Of a DNA stretch of 16,562 nucleotides, positions 1-8,208 are shown one piece after another. The notes beneath the pieces are model-generated. The model was not told the origin of the DNA. It did no database searches and saw only the letters and a list, made by a program, of their open reading frames with translations. Each line of letters opens with the position of its first letter. Within the stretch, counting starts at the first letter, position 1. The DNA is from Pelagibacteraceae bacterium. GTDB lineage: Bacteria > Pseudomonadota > Alphaproteobacteria > Pelagibacterales > Pelagibacteraceae. The DNA lies in the NCBI GenBank assembly GCA_002684895.1, contig NYVZ01000014.1:6051-22612 (forward strand), written 5' to 3'. The translations under genes and the position numbers were made by a program.

Positions 1-1251
1 TGGGAAAGAAGTAAAGTTATAAGAAAAGCAGCAGATTTAATTAGAGAAAACAAAGAAATTATTGCCAAGTGGATTTCACTTGAAGTTGGAAAACCCCTGA
101 AAGAATCTTTAGCTGAGGTGGAGGGATCGGCTGAAATTTTTGAATGGAATGCAGAAGAAACAAAAAGAATTTTTGGACAAAATATCGAAAGTAGATTTCC
201 TTCTACAAGAATGAACGTTTATTATCAACCAATTGGTGTTGTTGCTGCTTTAGTGCCTTGGAATTTTCCTTGCATATTGGCATCAAGAAAAATTTCTACT
301 GCATTAGCAGCGGGTTGCTCTGTTATTTGTAAACCAGATACCATCACTCCTGGAAGTGTGATGTCACTAGTTGATATTATCAACAAAGCGGGTTTTCCTG
401 ATGGGGCAATCAATTTGTTATCTGGTGATCCAGCGAAGGTTTCTGAACAACTGATTTCCTCTGATATTGTAAAAAAAGTTTCAATTACAGGTTCGACTAG
501 AGTTGGTAAAATAATTCTTAAACAAGCGGCTGATAAAGTTCAAAGAGTAACTATGGAATTAAGTGGTCATGCACCTTTTATTGTGTATGAAGATGCAAAT
601 ATTGAAAAAGCAGTTGATACAGCAATGGCCGCAAAGTATAGAAATAATGGTCAAGTGTGTATTTCGCCAAGTAGATTTTTTATTCACGAAAAAATTAAAT
701 CGAAATTTCAAGATCTGTTTGTGAAAAAAACGATTAAATTAAAAATAGGTGATGCCTTTTCAAATTCAGACTTAGGTCCAATTACTACAGATAAAAGATT
801 AAGTGACGTTGAAAAACTTTCTGACTTAACTGTGAAGGAAGGTGCTGAGTTATTGTGTGGAGGAAAAAGAGCGCCTAATTTTAATAAAGGCTATTATTTC
901 GAACCAACAATTTTTGATAAAGTTAAGGATGATTATACTATTATGACTGAAGAACCCTTTGCACCTTTAAGTCCGATGTTGTCGTTTAAAGATTTTAATG
1001 AAGTAATTGAGAGAGCTAATAATCACGACAATGGTCTATCATCCTATGTTTGCACAAGTTCAATGAAGAAAGCATATCAGACAGCAGATGCTCTTGAGAC
1101 CGGCATGGTCTCGATTAATACTCCAGTTGTTGCTGTAGCCGAGGCTCCGTTTGGTGGAGTAAAACAAAGTGGTTATGGAAGAGAGGGCGGTAGCGAGGCA
1201 ATAAAAGATTATTTAAATACGAAATATACCCATTTAGGATTAGATAGTTAA
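1..1251 (+). CDS. Aldehyde dehydrogenase, 5'-truncated by window edge
   Basis: NAD(P)-dependent aldehyde dehydrogenase that would oxidise an aldehyde to its acid in the cytosol. The frame is open from base 1 and no start is visible; 416 residues remain, so about 65-70 N-terminal residues are missing compared with the usual ~480. Visible family marks are the PWNFP cofactor-site motif, the catalytic Glu in MELSGHAP (codon 556-558), the catalytic Cys in NNGQVCISPSRF (codon 658-660), the EEPFAP motif and the C-terminal FGGVKQSGYGREGG. The overall pattern and the end (YLNTKYTHLG) are closest to succinate-semialdehyde dehydrogenases of the GabD type, but the substrate cannot be fixed from sequence. 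An internal ATG is not needed because homology continues upstream of it. It converges with the next gene, leaving one base between the two stops. The family is certain; the substrate is open. Confidence 0.93.
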   Translation, partial: WERSKVIRKAADLIRENKEIIAKWISLEVGKPLKESLAEVEGSAEIFEWNAEETKRIFGQNIESRFPSTRMNVYYQPIGVVAALVPWNFPCILASRKISTALAAGCSVICKPDTITPGSVMSLVDIINKAGFPDGAINLLSGDPAKVSEQLISSDIVKKVSITGSTRVGKIILKQAADKVQRVTMELSGHAPFIVYEDANIEKAVDTAMAAKYRNNGQVCISPSRFFIHEKIKSKFQDLFVKKTIKLKIGDAFSNSDLGPITTDKRLSDVEKLSDLTVKEGAELLCGGKRAPNFNKGYYFEPTIFDKVKDDYTIMTEEPFAPLSPMLSFKDFNEVIERANNHDNGLSSYVCTSSMKKAYQTADALETGMVSINTPVVAVAEAPFGGVKQSGYGREGGSEAIKDYLNTKYTHLGLDS

Positions 1252-1252
1252 A

Positions 1253-1873
1253 CTAACTCTTCCTGACAATATATAAAGTCGTTCCTTTAATTCTATCAAA
1301 ACTAATATTCTTTTTTTTTTCAAGACTTCCTTCTTCATTCTTTTTAATCAGATAAATATTTTGTAAAACATTATGTTCTTGTATAAAATTCATAAAATTT
1401 TCCTCCTTATTAATAGAGTCTAAGTCAATTATGCTCAAATCAAAATTCATTTGTGAAAATAAGTCGATTTTATTTTTGTTTAAATTCTCAACTTCTAATA
1501 CGTCTTTATAAAGTTCGCTTGAGTTAATCTCGTCATAATAAGCATCTTCCGTGCTCATTTCTTCCCTAAGAGATATTTGATTATTTTGATCATTATATTG
1601 ATAAAATAAATTTATAATTCGTTCACTTTTTGTTAATAAATTTACTTTAGAATTTTTGGAACAATTCATTATGCATAGTAAAGGGATTTTCAGACTCTCG
1701 AATCCTATTAATAAAATATTTTTACAGGCACTAGACAAATTCGCTATAACTAGGCTTTCATGATCTGACAAATCTTCTATAAAATTAACTGTTTCTAATT
1801 GTTCAATAGATTTAAACTTAATAATTTCTTGAAGAGTGACATCATTACCTGAATCTAAAATACTTTTTTTCAT
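1253..1873 (-). CDS. Hypothetical protein, 206 aa, unrecognised family
   Basis: I do not recognise this protein. It is acidic, rich in Asn, Glu, Ser and Ile, and has no signal peptide. One hydrophobic stretch (around residues 43-70, containing VIANLSSACKNILLIGFE) and a second (DLSIIDLD, around 145-152) look like buried strands of an alpha/beta domain rather than membrane spans. A charged middle section (around 85-140) could be helical or a linker. The alternation of strand-like segments faintly recalls degenerate P-loop or receiver-like folds, but no Walker or phosphoacceptor motif is visible. It is read divergently from aceE across a 43-base gap and converges with the aldehyde dehydrogenase. 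The ATG at 1871-1873 is the first start after an AT-rich promoter-like stretch; no clear Shine-Dalgarno sequence precedes it. It is probably a real gene, because the frame fills the space between two firm genes exactly. Confidence 0.7.
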   Translation of the reverse strand: MKKSILDSGNDVTLQEIIKFKSIEQLETVNFIEDLSDHESLVIANLSSACKNILLIGFESLKIPLLCIMNCSKNSKVNLLTKSERIINLFYQYNDQNNQISLREEMSTEDAYYDEINSSELYKDVLEVENLNKNKIDLFSQMNFDLSIIDLDSINKEENFMNFIQEHNVLQNIYLIKKNEEGSLEKKKNISFDRIKGTTLYIVRKS

Positions 1874-1916
1874 GACTTATGTTATTATCTATTATAAATA
1901 AACAAATTCAAAAAAT
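1874..1916. promoter_or_regulatory. Divergent promoter region between the orphan gene and aceE
   Basis: This 43-base AT-rich gap holds overlapping candidate -10 boxes: a perfect TATAAT on the minus strand (1891-1896, 17 bases before the minus-strand start) and TATAAA on the plus strand (1893-1898, 18 bases before the aceE ATG). The -35 matches are weak on both strands (ATGACT at 1872-1877 for the plus direction, with a 15-base spacer). If both are used, the polymerases would compete for one site. No Shine-Dalgarno sequence is evident before the aceE ATG at 1917. The call rests on position and -10 matches only. Confidence 0.35.
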
Positions 1917-4900
1917 ATGGAAATAAAAGTACCTGATATTGGAGATTTTAAAAACGTTGAGATTATAGAAATCCTTGTAAAAGAAGGACAATCTATAGAA
2001 AAGAACGATCCCTTAATTACACTTGAAAGTGATAAATCAAGTGTAGAGGTTCCTTCTAGTTTCGCTGGAACTATAAAAAAACTTAATGTTAAAATTGGAG
2101 ATAAAGTTTCTAAAGGTGACATTATCGGTGAGTTATCAAATTCATCTCAACCTGAAAAACAAAAAAGTGTAACAGATAAAAAAGATGTAGCTGTAGCCTC
2201 TGCTGCAGTTAAAAAATCAAATGGCAATGGTGTCGTGAGGGAAAGAATAGAAATAAAACAAAAAGACTTTTATGGTATTAATCCTGATATTGGAGATATT
2301 GACCCCGAAGAAACAGACGAGTGGATTGAATCTTTAAATTCAGTGGTTAAACGTGATGGAGCAGATAGAGCACATTTTTTATTATCAAAATTAATTAATC
2401 AAGCCTACGTAGCAGGTTCAAATTTACCTTTCACACAAAATACACCTTATATAAATACGATACCGCCAGAATTAGAGGTTAAGTCCCCAGGTGATCAAAA
2501 TTTAGAAAGAAATATAAGATCACTTATTAGATGGAATGCAGCAGCTATGGTGGTAAGAGCAAATAAAATTTCTCCAGAATTAGGTGGTCATATTTCTACC
2601 TTCGCATCTGCAGCTACACTATATGATGTTGGATGTAATCATTTTTGGAGAGGTAAAACAAAAGATTTTTTAGGTGACATGATTTACTTTCAAGGACATG
2701 CGGCACCGGGGATGTACGCAAGGTCCTTTCTGGAAGGTAGAATATCTAACAAACAACTTGAAAATTTCAGGCAGGAAGCAAATATCAAACGAGGTACAGG
2801 ATTGTCATCGTATCCGCATCCTTGGCTAATGCCAGACTATTGGCAATTCCCTACTGTCTCGATGGGTCTAGGACCGATTACTTCAATTTATAATGCACGT
2901 TTTATGAAGTACATGGAGAATAGAAATCTTATACCAAAACAAAATAGGAAAATTTGGACATTCTTGGGTGATGGAGAATGTGACGAACCAGAATCTCTTG
3001 GAGCTATTGGTTTGGCTGCAAGGGAAAATTTAGATAATTTAATATTTGTAATTAATTGCAATTTACAAAGGCTTGATGGTCCTGTCAGGGGTAATGGTAA
3101 AATCATACAGGAATTAGAGGGGACATTTAGAGGTGCTGGCTGGAATGTTTTAAAAGTAATTTGGGGATCTTATTGGGATCCGTTATTAAAAGCAGATAAA
3201 ACTGGTTTATTAATGAAAAGAATGGACGAATGTGTAGATGGAGAATACCAAGCATTTAAAGCTAAAGGAGGAAAGTACGTTAGGGAAAAATTCTTTGGTA
3301 AATATCCAGAATTAGCTCGTCTAGTTTCTAATCTTACTGATGAAGATATATGGAAATTAAATCGTGGTGGTCATGATCCGCATAAAGTTTACGCAGCCTA
3401 TGATGCAGCTATTAAGCATAAAGGGCAGCCTACTGTAATACTAACAAAGTCCATTAAAGGATATGGAATGGGTAAATCTGGTGAGAGCATAAACACTACT
3501 CACCAACAAAAAAAATTGGGAATAGATGATATGTATTATTTTAGAGATCGATTTGATATTCCCCTCACCGATAAACAAGTTGAAAATTTAGAATTTTATA
3601 GACCGAGTGAAAAATCAGATGAAATTCAATATTTAAAGGAAAGACGAAAGGCTTTGGGAGGTTATATTCCATCTAGATCTTCAAACTCTAAACAGATTAA
3701 AATTACTGACAAAAGTATATTTGAACCATCAATGAAAAGTTCAGGAGATAGAGAACTTTCTACTACTATGGCTTTAGTTGCTATTTTAGGTAAAATCTTT
3801 AGAGATAAAAATATTGCTCCAAAACTTGTTCCTATAATACCTGATGAAGCCAGAACATTTGGTATGGAAGGTTTCTTTCAAAAAGTTGGGATTTATGCGC
3901 ATGAGGGTCAAAAATATGAACCAGTAGACTCTGAGCAATTGAGTTCTTATCGTGAGGATCAGAGCGGTCAAGTTTTAGAAGAAGGCATCACAGAAGCAGG
4001 AGCTATGTCATCTTTCATAGCTGCTGGAACGTCATATACAAATCATGACGTTGAGATGATCCCTTTTTATATTTTTTATTCTATGTTTGGTTTTCAAAGA
4101 ATAATGGATTTGGCTTGGGCGGCTGGAGATTCTCAAACAAGAGGTTTTTTAATAGGCGCAACTTCTGGCAGAACTACTCTAGCAGGGGAAGGTTTGCAAC
4201 ACCAGGATGGACAAGGGCTTATAATGGCCTCTATGATACCAAATTGTATATCTTATGATCCAACTTATGCTTATGAAATGTCTACAATAATTGAAAATGG
4301 AATAAAAAGAATGCACACTAATAAAGAGAATATTTTTTACTATATTACTGCTTTAAACGAAAACTATAAACATCCAGAAATTCCATCACATGTTAAAAAA
4401 GAAGATATCCTTAAAGGGATGTATCTATTCAAAGAATTCAAAAATAAAGGTAAAGCAAATGTTCAATTATTTGGCTCTGGCTCAATTTTAAATGAAACTA
4501 TTAAGGCAGCTGAAATTTTAAGTAAGGACTTTGGTATTGATAGTGATGTTTGGAGCATAACTTCTTATTCTGAAATCCAGAGAGAAGGTGCAGAAATTCT
4601 TAGGTGGAATCAGCTTCACCCAGACAAAAAACCAAAGAAGACATATATTGAAAAGTGCCTGGATGGGAAACCAGGACCAATAATTGCAGCAAGTGATTAT
4701 ATAAGGTCACATGTAGATCAAGTACGCCCTTATATTAAAAATAACCTATACACACTTGGTACAGATGGGTATGGACGTAGTGATACTAGAAAAGAATTAA
4801 GAAAATTTTTTGAAGTAAACAAAGAGTCTATTGTTGTGAACACGTTAAGTGCGTTATCACATGAACAAAAGATTGCGAGCAAAGTAGTAAATGATGCAAT

Positions 4901-4949
4901 TAAAAAATATAAAATTGATCCAGAAAAACCTTATCCAATAAAATTATAA
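1917..4949 (+). CDS. aceE: Pyruvate dehydrogenase E1 (homodimeric) with N-terminal lipoyl domain
   Basis: E1 of the pyruvate dehydrogenase complex. It decarboxylates pyruvate with thiamine diphosphate and reductively acetylates lipoyl groups. Residues 1-74 are a full lipoyl domain with the modifiable Lys40 in LESDKSS. Residues 75-122 are a Lys/Ala/Ser-rich linker. From about 123 the protein matches E. coli AceE to the end. The total of 1010 residues against about 887 for E. coli fits one added domain plus linker. Visible E1 marks: GGH (His225) and QGHAAPG (His261), corresponding to E. coli His106 and His142; the TPP/Mg motif GDGECDEPES (351-360) with N380/N382; the inner-loop His529 (KGYGMG...TTHQ, E. 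coli His407); EGITEAGA (689-696), carrying the catalytic Glu; and the C-terminal LGTDGYGRSDTR. The aceF ATG follows its stop codon with no gap, so translation is probably coupled. The lipoyl fusion is unusual for this E1 family as I know it. No frameshift is seen across the junction. Confidence 0.97.
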   Translation: MEIKVPDIGDFKNVEIIEILVKEGQSIEKNDPLITLESDKSSVEVPSSFAGTIKKLNVKIGDKVSKGDIIGELSNSSQPEKQKSVTDKKDVAVASAAVKKSNGNGVVRERIEIKQKDFYGINPDIGDIDPEETDEWIESLNSVVKRDGADRAHFLLSKLINQAYVAGSNLPFTQNTPYINTIPPELEVKSPGDQNLERNIRSLIRWNAAAMVVRANKISPELGGHISTFASAATLYDVGCNHFWRGKTKDFLGDMIYFQGHAAPGMYARSFLEGRISNKQLENFRQEANIKRGTGLSSYPHPWLMPDYWQFPTVSMGLGPITSIYNARFMKYMENRNLIPKQNRKIWTFLGDGECDEPESLGAIGLAARENLDNLIFVINCNLQRLDGPVRGNGKIIQELEGTFRGAGWNVLKVIWGSYWDPLLKADKTGLLMKRMDECVDGEYQAFKAKGGKYVREKFFGKYPELARLVSNLTDEDIWKLNRGGHDPHKVYAAYDAAIKHKGQPTVILTKSIKGYGMGKSGESINTTHQQKKLGIDDMYYFRDRFDIPLTDKQVENLEFYRPSEKSDEIQYLKERRKALGGYIPSRSSNSKQIKITDKSIFEPSMKSSGDRELSTTMALVAILGKIFRDKNIAPKLVPIIPDEARTFGMEGFFQKVGIYAHEGQKYEPVDSEQLSSYREDQSGQVLEEGITEAGAMSSFIAAGTSYTNHDVEMIPFYIFYSMFGFQRIMDLAWAAGDSQTRGFLIGATSGRTTLAGEGLQHQDGQGLIMASMIPNCISYDPTYAYEMSTIIENGIKRMHTNKENIFYYITALNENYKHPEIPSHVKKEDILKGMYLFKEFKNKGKANVQLFGSGSILNETIKAAEILSKDFGIDSDVWSITSYSEIQREGAEILRWNQLHPDKKPKKTYIEKCLDGKPGPIIAASDYIRSHVDQVRPYIKNNLYTLGTDGYGRSDTRKELRKFFEVNKESIVVNTLSALSHEQKIASKVVNDAIKKYKIDPEKPYPIKL

Positions 4950-6188
4950 ATGAGTGAAAAAGTTAAAGTTCCCAATATAGGTGATTTTAAAGAAGTTGAA
5001 ATTATTGAGGTTCTCGTAAAAAATGGAGACAAAATTAATAAAGGTGATCCAATAATTACACTGGAAAGTGATAAATCTAGTGTTGAGGTGCCATCTCCAT
5101 ATTCAGGCAAGATTTTGAATATTAATATTAAAATTGGCGATAAAGTATCTGAAGGCGATACCGTGTTAGCAATTGAGTCGGTTGAAAATAAAATTGAAAC
5201 TAAAAATGAGCAAATTCCAGAAAAAGCAATAGAAAAAATAGAAACAAACCAAGTCAGAGAATTATCCGAGCAAAAACTTTCAGATTCTACAGGTGCAAGT
5301 CCTAATACTTTAAAATTCGCTAGAGAATTGGGTATTGATATAAATGATCTGCAAGGCTCTGGGCGCATGGGAAGAGTAAAAAAAGACGATATTAAAAATT
5401 ATATAAAAAATAATAGTGTATCCAAAGTATTAGATAAACCCAATGAACAAAATAAATTAGAATTGCCATATGAGCACTCCGAGTTCGGTGAGGTAGATAT
5501 TCAAAAAATTCCCAGAATAAAAAGGTTGTCAGGACCTCACTTGGTAAAAGCATGGAATAGCATTCCTCATGTTACACAGCATGATGAAATTGATGTCACA
5601 GAGATGGAAGATTTTAGAAAAAAATTAGTAGATCTAAATACAAAAGAAAAGATACCAGTAACACCACTTGCGTTTATTATGAAAGCGCTTGTTAACGCAA
5701 TGAAAAAATATCCTAATTTTAATTCTTCGATTGATCCTGAAAAGGAAGAGGTAGTTTATAAAAAATATTTTCATATTGGTATTGCGATTGATACCCCTCA
5801 CGGATTAATGGTACCTAAAATTAGAAATGTAGATGAGAAAAATATTCTATCGTTGGGTAAAGAACTACGAAAAACAAGCAAAGAGTGTAAAGATCTAAAA
5901 ATTGACAAAAAGGACTTTTTTGGAGGTTCAATGACAATATCAAGTCTTGGTGGCATAGGTGGTAGTTTTTTTACACCAATCGTAAATTTACCAGAAGTAT
6001 GTATTTTAGGTATTGGAAAAACTGAAGTTAAACAAATTCATATTGATGGAAAATTTATACCAAGAAAAATGATGCCAATTTCTTTGTCATATGATCATCG
6101 CATGATTGATGGTGCAGAGGCAGCAAGATTTTGCCAAGATTTAAAAGTAAGTCTAGGACGAAACTTTGCATTCAAACTGGCAAGTTAA
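4950..6188 (+). CDS. aceF: Dihydrolipoamide acetyltransferase, pyruvate dehydrogenase E2
   Basis: E2 core of the pyruvate dehydrogenase complex; it transfers the acetyl group from lipoamide to CoA. The domain order is complete: one lipoyl domain (residues 1-78, lipoyl Lys42 in LESDKSS), an acidic Lys/Glu-rich linker, the peripheral-subunit-binding domain (about 115-152, SPNTLKFARELGI and GSGRMGRVKKDDI), a second linker, and the catalytic domain from about 185 with active-site motif H383-R-M-I-D387-G. At 412 residues it is a single-lipoyl E2, shorter than the three-lipoyl E. coli AceF. Its lipoyl domain is very like the one fused to the upstream E1, which suggests a copy or shared origin. The ATG lies immediately after the aceE stop, and the next gene starts immediately after its own stop. 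E3 (lpd), often next in such operons, is absent here. Confidence 0.97.
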   Translation: MSEKVKVPNIGDFKEVEIIEVLVKNGDKINKGDPIITLESDKSSVEVPSPYSGKILNINIKIGDKVSEGDTVLAIESVENKIETKNEQIPEKAIEKIETNQVRELSEQKLSDSTGASPNTLKFARELGIDINDLQGSGRMGRVKKDDIKNYIKNNSVSKVLDKPNEQNKLELPYEHSEFGEVDIQKIPRIKRLSGPHLVKAWNSIPHVTQHDEIDVTEMEDFRKKLVDLNTKEKIPVTPLAFIMKALVNAMKKYPNFNSSIDPEKEEVVYKKYFHIGIAIDTPHGLMVPKIRNVDEKNILSLGKELRKTSKECKDLKIDKKDFFGGSMTISSLGGIGGSFFTPIVNLPEVCILGIGKTEVKQIHIDGKFIPRKMMPISLSYDHRMIDGAEAARFCQDLKVSLGRNFAFKLAS

Positions 6189-7301
6189 ATGATTGTTAAG
6201 GGAGTTTGCGCCCCAAAATTTGAAGAAGTAAAAGAGATTTTTCAAAAATATTTTAAAGATAAATTAGAAATTGGTGCAAATTTTTCAGTTGTCAAGAATC
6301 GAGAAATTTTAGTTAATATTTATGGGGGAGAAAAAAATAATAAAGACCCATGGGACGAAAATACAATTGCAAATACTTTCTCTCTAAGCAAGGGAATATA
6401 TGCAGGCTGCATTGCGAATCTTATTGAAAAAAGCGAAATCAGTTTAAACAAAAAAATATCGTATTACTGGCCTGAGTTCAAAATTAATAAAAAAAATATT
6501 GAAGTTAAGCACTTATTATCTCACCAGTCTGGATTATATAGATTCAAACAAAAATTAACTAATGATGATCTTTTAGACTTTGATAAAATCACTAAGATAT
6601 TAGAAAAACAAGAACCGGATCATAAACCAGGTGAAAAGACCTTTTACCATGCTAAAACTCATGGCTATCTAATTGATAATTTAATTCGAAAAGTCACTAA
6701 TTTAAGTCTCAAAAAATTTTTTAAAGAAAAATTCTCTTCAAAATATAATCTCAATTTTAATTTTGGTTTTGAAGAACGTGATTTTGAAAATGTGTGTGAT
6801 CTAGTGCAAAATAAAAATATCGAGAAAGAGAAAGTTGTAGAATTTACACCTTTTAATAATCCAGAACATAAATTTAATTTTTATAATACCAGAAAATGGA
6901 GGTTAGGCGGTGTTGCATCGATGGGAGGTCACGGTTCTGCATTGTCAATTGCTAAATTATATGACTTGCTGGCAAATGACTTGAAATCAAATAATAAAGA
7001 AATAATCTCACATAAAAAATTTAAAGAAATTTTAAAGCAATCAAATCACAAAATTGATGAAACTCTTAAACTTCCAATAAAATGGACTTACTCAGGTTTC
7101 ATTTTAAGGGGAGGCTGGATGTTTGGAAAAAATAAAGATGCTTTCGGTCATAATGGATGGGGTGGATGTTTAGGGTTTGGTGACCCAATTGAAGGCATTG
7201 GTATTGCTTACATAACAAAAAAAATTAATCCAGGGATGGGCGCTGATATGAGGGCTATTAATTTAATAAAAAAAACTTATGAAATTTTTGACGGAAATTA
7301 A
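6189..7301 (+). CDS. Serine hydrolase, class C beta-lactamase fold (esterase-like)
   Basis: Member of the beta-lactamase/transpeptidase-like serine hydrolase family (Pfam Beta-lactamase, PF00144). It has SxxK at S65-L-S-K68 (FSLSKG), the Tyr element YHAKTHGY (Tyr153), and H321-N-G, the third catalytic element in place of KTG. The YHA...GY context and the C-terminal HNGWGGCLGFGDP pattern are typical of the cytosolic esterase/LACTB-like branch rather than true beta-lactamases. No signal peptide is visible, so it probably acts in the cytoplasm on an ester or amide that cannot be named. It is 370 residues long, which is normal. Its ATG directly follows the aceF stop (TAAATG), making it the third gene of the pyruvate dehydrogenase operon, where lpd might be expected. 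Its 3' end overlaps the convergent DUF5672 gene by 4 bases. The family is firm; the substrate and any link to pyruvate dehydrogenase are unknown. Confidence 0.9.
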   Translation: MIVKGVCAPKFEEVKEIFQKYFKDKLEIGANFSVVKNREILVNIYGGEKNNKDPWDENTIANTFSLSKGIYAGCIANLIEKSEISLNKKISYYWPEFKINKKNIEVKHLLSHQSGLYRFKQKLTNDDLLDFDKITKILEKQEPDHKPGEKTFYHAKTHGYLIDNLIRKVTNLSLKKFFKEKFSSKYNLNFNFGFEERDFENVCDLVQNKNIEKEKVVEFTPFNNPEHKFNFYNTRKWRLGGVASMGGHGSALSIAKLYDLLANDLKSNNKEIISHKKFKEILKQSNHKIDETLKLPIKWTYSGFILRGGWMFGKNKDAFGHNGWGGCLGFGDPIEGIGIAYITKKINPGMGADMRAINLIKKTYEIFDGN

Positions 7302-8119
7302 AAATATTTCTTCCAAAAATTTATATTTTTATCATTCCACCAATTATGACATCCCAATGGTAACTGATTATCATTTAAACCAAATAGTACTTCTGGATCT
7401 TTGTCAAAGGAAAATTTTATAGCAGTATCAAACTTAGCCACTTTAAAATTTTTAACAAATAGTTTTGAAAATAAACTCCAAAAAATATCTTCATTGTAAT
7501 AGTCTGCAAAATTATTTATTATAATTTGACTAATTAAAATTTTTTCTTTCTTATAAAATTTATCTGAAATATAAATAAATATAATTTTAAAAAAAAATTT
7601 AATAAAACTTTTTAATCTATTTAAAGCTGTAAAATATCTTAGAATTGAAATTACAGAATTTAAGGTAAAGTGAATCTTTACAGAGGATAAAACATTGATA
7701 CTAGGTCCGATAGCTCTTAAAGAAAATCCTCCATTCAAAATTCCGTTGAATCTTTTTTTTTTAACATTTATGTGAGGTGAGCCTACATAATCTTCATTAA
7801 AAAAATCTTTTAATCGCTCAGACCCTTGTATTAAGTAAGAATCAAGTTGATAGATTAGTGCATAATCAAAAGAATTAAACTTGAGAAAAAAATCTAATGA
7901 GAGCAATAATTTATTGTATGTTTTTTGGCTTATAAAATACTTATCACTAAAATAAACTTTATTTAAGTTTTTGTAATTAAAACTATCTCTCAATTTTTCA
8001 GGAAGGATAAGAAAAATATTTTTATTATCCAATTTTGTCACAATATATTGCAACGATTTTTTCTCATGATCATTCAAGTTTGATTTATGTAATGGTATTA
8101 GGATTGCTAATTTTTTCAT
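7298..8119 (-). CDS. DUF5672 glycosyltransferase-like protein
   Basis: A 273-residue protein with the pattern of the DUF5672 family, found in surface-sugar clusters and considered glycosyltransferase-like. The N-terminus has an alternating strand pattern (KKLAILIPLHK). The family motifs are visible: YALIYQLDSYLI (around 86-97), whose Asp could bind metal or nucleotide sugar; DYVGSPH (110-116); NGGFSLR (129-135); an EDIFWS element near 215; and the C-terminal LPLGCHNWW. No signal peptide is present; a strongly hydrophobic stretch near 165-185 (FFKIIFIYI) could touch the membrane. It stands alone on the minus strand, divergent from gmhA across an 89-base gap, and its 3' end overlaps the serine hydrolase by 4 bases. 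It probably adds a sugar in the same glycan pathway as its right-hand neighbours, which is inference from context. Confidence 0.82.
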   Translation of the reverse strand: MKKLAILIPLHKSNLNDHEKKSLQYIVTKLDNKNIFLILPEKLRDSFNYKNLNKVYFSDKYFISQKTYNKLLLSLDFFLKFNSFDYALIYQLDSYLIQGSERLKDFFNEDYVGSPHINVKKKRFNGILNGGFSLRAIGPSINVLSSVKIHFTLNSVISILRYFTALNRLKSFIKFFFKIIFIYISDKFYKKEKILISQIIINNFADYYNEDIFWSLFSKLFVKNFKVAKFDTAIKFSFDKDPEVLFGLNDNQLPLGCHNWWNDKNINFWKKYF

Positions 8120-8208
8120 AAATATTAATTATTCTTTATTAAATTACATTAATAAAAAAATTAATCATTTGATTTAATCTAGATTACAAAATAATAAGTA
8201 GCAAGTAT
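8120..8208. promoter_or_regulatory. Divergent promoter region upstream of gmhA, with a palindrome
   Basis: This 89-base AT-rich gap lies between the DUF5672 gene (minus) and gmhA (plus). For gmhA a candidate promoter is TTGATT (8169-8174) and AATAAT (8190-8195) with a short 15-base spacer. That spacer holds a perfect 12-base palindrome, TAATCTAGATTA (8175-8186), preceded by a small inverted repeat, AATCA-tt-TGATT (8163-8174). A palindrome between -35 and -10 is a typical operator position. The DUF5672 side has only weak A/T-rich -10-like sequence. The palindrome is certain; the regulatory role is inference. Confidence 0.35.

Noticed and set aside
1096..1112. GAGACC-ggcat-GGTCTC inverted repeat as a terminator
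   Set aside because: It lies inside the conserved aldehyde dehydrogenase coding region and has no T-run after it; codon constraint explains it.
6189..7301. True antibiotic-resistance beta-lactamase
   Set aside because: There is no signal peptide, the third motif is HNG not KTG, and the YHA and GFGDP context is that of the esterase-like branch.
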